Assembly (NCBI GenBank): GCA_045837725.1
Contig: JBEWZL010000286.1
Span: 1 to 63,332, forward strand
Origin: Vermamoeba vermiformis
Lineage: Eukaryota; Tubulinea; Echinamoebida
Direction of reading: 5' to 3'
DNA length: 63,332 bases
The translations under genes were made by a program, and so were the position numbers. The stretch's first letter is position 1. Each line of letters begins with the position of its first letter. Under the pieces are notes generated by a model. The model did no database searches. It saw only the letters and a list, made by a program, of their open reading frames with translations, and had not been told where the DNA came from. This document shows positions 60,674 to 63,332 of the stretch, piece after piece.

Positions 60674-62034
60674 ATGAACAAACAGTTGCATTTGTTAGCA
60701 TTGCTTGCATCTGGTCACGCTCAGCTTGGCTTGGAATGGACCGGGCAAGTGCGGTACTAAAAGATCTCCAGATGGCTCAAGCACCTCCGACAAAAGCATT
60801 CCAACTTGCGGTAAACATGAATGCGATGATCCTACTATAAGGTAACACGTCAATATTGGTAATCAATCTTTACTAACTGTTGATTCATTAGAAATCAGTA
60901 TCTTGTCGGATCTGACACCGCAGCAGTAACCGTAAATCTTAATGTAGTCTACTTTGGTAACTTGTCAGGCACCGCTCAGTCCGATTACGATGCTCAGGTA
61001 ATTAAACTAATTAATTCACATAATTACTAACTCCGATCTGACGGTTAAATTTTAAAGATGGCCTTTTTCAAGCAAGAATACAAGAAATTCTTCAAAATCG
61101 ATTGGAACATCAATACCACTGTCGTACCAGACCGCTACACAACGGTCGATTCGGCTGACACTACGACTCACGCTTCAATGGCGCGGGAATTCTACATCCC
61201 GAACTCTTTTACGCTAATGTGGAGCGTGTTTAACCCTAACACTGATAATCTCCTCGGATATGCTTATTCACCGCAAGACCTCGATCTCGTCAACAATCCT
61301 CAGGGTTTCTACTGCATTTTGGATATCGCTAATGCATTGACCCCGACAGGCACCACAGTCCTCCACGAAATCGGTCATATGTACGGTAAGTATTGCTCTA
61401 ATATAGAGGTTATAGTTATAGGCCTTAATGTTGTATTTGAGACAGTATTTCTAAGCATTACTCGTTGTAGGACTGTTCCATCCGTTCATCGAAGACGCCA
61501 CACCTCGATGCACCAGCTGTGTCGAGAATATGGATGATGTCGATAGAGATATTCTCGGCGATTTCTGCAATGATACTTTGCCCGTACCAATGTCCTTCAA
61601 ATGTGACTCGTTGAGTGGTAACAGTAAGTCAGATCTGGCAACGAAAAATTTTTTTTTTTTTTTTAAATTTCGGGGTTATTTTTATAAAAATATATAACTC
61701 TTGTTCCCGTGCAGCTGATGATTGCCACAACAACACGTTCACAGATCTGACAGGCTTGCCGCAGAACAACTACATGGCCTACACACCTGACAGCTGTCAA
61801 AACGAGTTCACCGCACAACAAGGTGCACGTGCTCGTTGTTACTTGGACAAGTTACTCAGCAATTATGTCGTGGGTGCCCCATTGAGTAGTGCTCCTGTCA
61901 CCGCACCTGTCAGCAACACTCCAATCAGCGCCACACCTATCAAGACCCCTGCTACTACTAAGGTCGTTAGTGCCGCCACTCATGTCGTGCAAGTGTTCAG
62001 TTCGATCGCTTTGATTGTCTTGTTGGCACTTTGA
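60674..62034 (+). CDS. Secreted M43-type metalloprotease, copy 2
   Basis: This tandem paralogue has the same exon plan: a first exon ending at 60841, then 60901-60999, 61058-61385, about 61472-61620 and about 61716-62034. The zinc motif is LHEIGHMYGLFHPF and the Met-turn is NNYMAYTPDSCQNEF. The C-terminus has a Thr/Pro/Ser stalk and a hydrophobic end (FSSIALIVLLAL), again GPI-like. The signal-peptide end is problematic. The frame of the mature protein (GKCGTKRSPDG) has an upstream stop, whereas the ATG at 60674 opens a signal-like stretch (MNKQLHLLALLASGHAQ) one frame off. A small upstream exon, an indel or an assembly error could explain this. The rest is intact and well conserved, so it may be functional. 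Confidence 0.78.
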
Positions 62035-62322
62035 GGGTAATTGCACGTTGCAATAAATGGGTCCAAAGCTCACTTCAAATCAGGAGGACTGCTACGCCTA
62101 TTAACTTCAATAGCAAAATGTCAAGCCAAAAGAAGGCCCCGAATTAATAGGTTAGGCAGTGAATAGTTGCTTTGAAAAGAAGGATTGATAACGGTTTCGC
62201 TCTTCAGATTTAACTTTAAAATTAATTTTGGATGATTAGAAGACCGGCGTATCTAGCGATTGATTTGTTTTGTGCGACAAGAGGAACATTGTAATTACGC
62301 CAGCCCATCGACAATAACACAA

Positions 62323-63332
62323 ATGAATACGAAACATTATTTGGGCGTTGTTTTATGCATAATTGCTATTGTCAGTGGCTTAACAGTCGTTCCTGAGCAG
62401 ATCCCGTTCAGCGATCCCGAAATTACAAATGCGAACCGAGGATTTTATACGTGGTATAATAACAACGCGGTATGTCGTACTTTAGAAAAAAAATAGTAAT
62501 AAATTAATGGTTAATTGAAGCAAGATAACTCATTTTAATTGACAGATGCCGTTGCCCCAAGCTCCCTACTTTGAGTATTATCGCTTCTCTTGGAACACAA
62601 TAGAAAAAGGATTGAATCAATACGATTTTTCAGCTTTTGACTACCAAGCGAAGAAATGTTGCGACAAACCCGGATGCAGTTTTGGTTTCCGTTACATGGC
62701 CACTCAACCTGAATATTTAACCGTACTTCCGACGTATCTCACGGATGCTATGGCTAAAGCGTACTTTGTCAATAGTAAGTACTCTAATACCGCGAGCCAA
62801 ATATCAAAATATTTATCCGGATCTCATTTATTTGTTTTTAGACACTTACGCATCCGCCATTGTTCCCGATTGGAACGACCCTTATTTCATCGAGAGATCG
62901 TGGGCATTATTAAATACAACTGCTGCTCACATCCGCACAAACAATTTGACTTGTGTTAGACACGTCGATATTGGCCTTTATGGCTGGTGGGGCGAGGGCC
63001 ACACCTCTTGGATCACTTATCCATTGCCTAATGGTGCTCAAGCTGCAACAAACGAGTCACAATACGCCATCGTCGACATGCATCTGGAGGCATTCAAAGG
63101 CATGCAATTGTACGCCATGACAGACAATGCGATTATGACACTTTATGCGTTCTCGAAGTCACCAACTGTTGGTATGAGAAGAGACAGCTTGGGCAATCCA
63201 GTTTTTGACTATTTAAAAACAAAAGTAAGTCGACACTAGATCCGACACTTTTGACACTTTGACACTTTGAACACCACGCGAGGTCTAAATATCCTACTAT
63301 TATTTAGGCAAGCTGGAGCGAGGTTCAGAACC
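62323..63332 (+). CDS. Secreted TIM-barrel glycosidase-like protein (DUF4832-like), partial
   Basis: The gene is cut by the window end. A signal peptide (YLGVVLCIIAIVSGLTVV) leads to EITNANRGFYTWYNNNA. After an intron come MPLPQAPYFEYYRFSWNTIE, GLNQYDFSAFDYQAKKC, CSFGFRYMATQPEYL, DWNDPYFIERSWALLN and VDIGLYGWWGEGHTSW. These follow the NPxRGFYxW, RxSWxxLE and GxWGEGH patterns of DUF4832/DUF4874-type putative glycoside hydrolases. Glu in GEGH is a candidate catalytic acid. A further exon starts near 63309 (ASWSEVQN). Four exons are visible. The enzymatic claim is by resemblance only. It lies with other secreted enzymes in this end of the window. Confidence 0.68.
63244..63273. repeat. Short tandem TTTGACAC-like repeat in an intron
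   Basis: GACACTTTTGACACTTTGA and a further copy follow one another within the intron of the partial glycosidase gene: three copies of an 8-9 bp unit. TGACACTT words also appear in introns of the beta-amylase gene (near 55050 and 55330). It may be simple slippage. Confidence 0.55.

Overview
The window looks like nuclear DNA of a free-living unicellular eukaryote. Genes are closely packed on both strands and most are cut by several short GT-AG introns (about 45-80 nt, often starting GTAAGT or GTACGT). The standard code fits: TAA, TAG and TGA all end genes. Together with kelch-ectodomain receptor kinases of tyrosine-kinase type, many ankyrin, F-box and LRR proteins, and secreted digestive enzymes, this suggests an amoebozoan (protosteloid or acanthamoebid-like). 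That assignment is an inference from gene content only. I see no rRNA, tRNA, CRISPR array or retroelement.

Layout. 1-7.8 kb: PAP2 phosphatase, F-box/LRR protein, a terminal-inverted-repeat element of about 1.1 kb, a small membrane protein, a UbiA/MenA-type prenyltransferase and a small unknown. 7.8-20 kb: a surface beta-propeller protein, a divergent pair of ankyrin/polyproline paralogues, an LRR-coiled coil-double SAM protein, an EAPP homologue and an ankyrin protein. 20-31.2 kb: HDAC11, a PF10127-type nucleotidyltransferase that seems to lack its catalytic acids, a PET117-like protein, a giant CLASP-type TOG protein with a tail of about 1640 residues, and MMADHC. 31.2-37 kb: a GALK2-type kinase with a possible antisense gene inside its largest intron, TMEM205 and a RhoGAP. 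37-44.4 kb: two tandem kelch-receptor kinases. 44.4-54.8 kb: serine carboxypeptidase, GPANK1-like G-patch protein, PTAR1, GTP cyclohydrolase I and an ankyrin/F-box/LRR protein. 54.8-63.3 kb: secreted or anchored beta-amylase, two tandem M43 metalloproteases and a putative secreted glycosidase cut by the window end.

The genes form no operon. Two functional themes stand out. One is the cell surface and extracellular digestion: beta-propeller protein, receptor kinases, carboxypeptidase, beta-amylase, M43 proteases and the putative glycosidase. The other is ordinary housekeeping: cobalamin trafficking, pteridine synthesis, cytochrome oxidase assembly, prenylation and chromatin. Paralogue pairs in tandem or divergent order show that local duplication shaped the region. 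Exon coordinates were derived by hand from reading frames, splice sites and family resemblance, so small boundary errors are possible.
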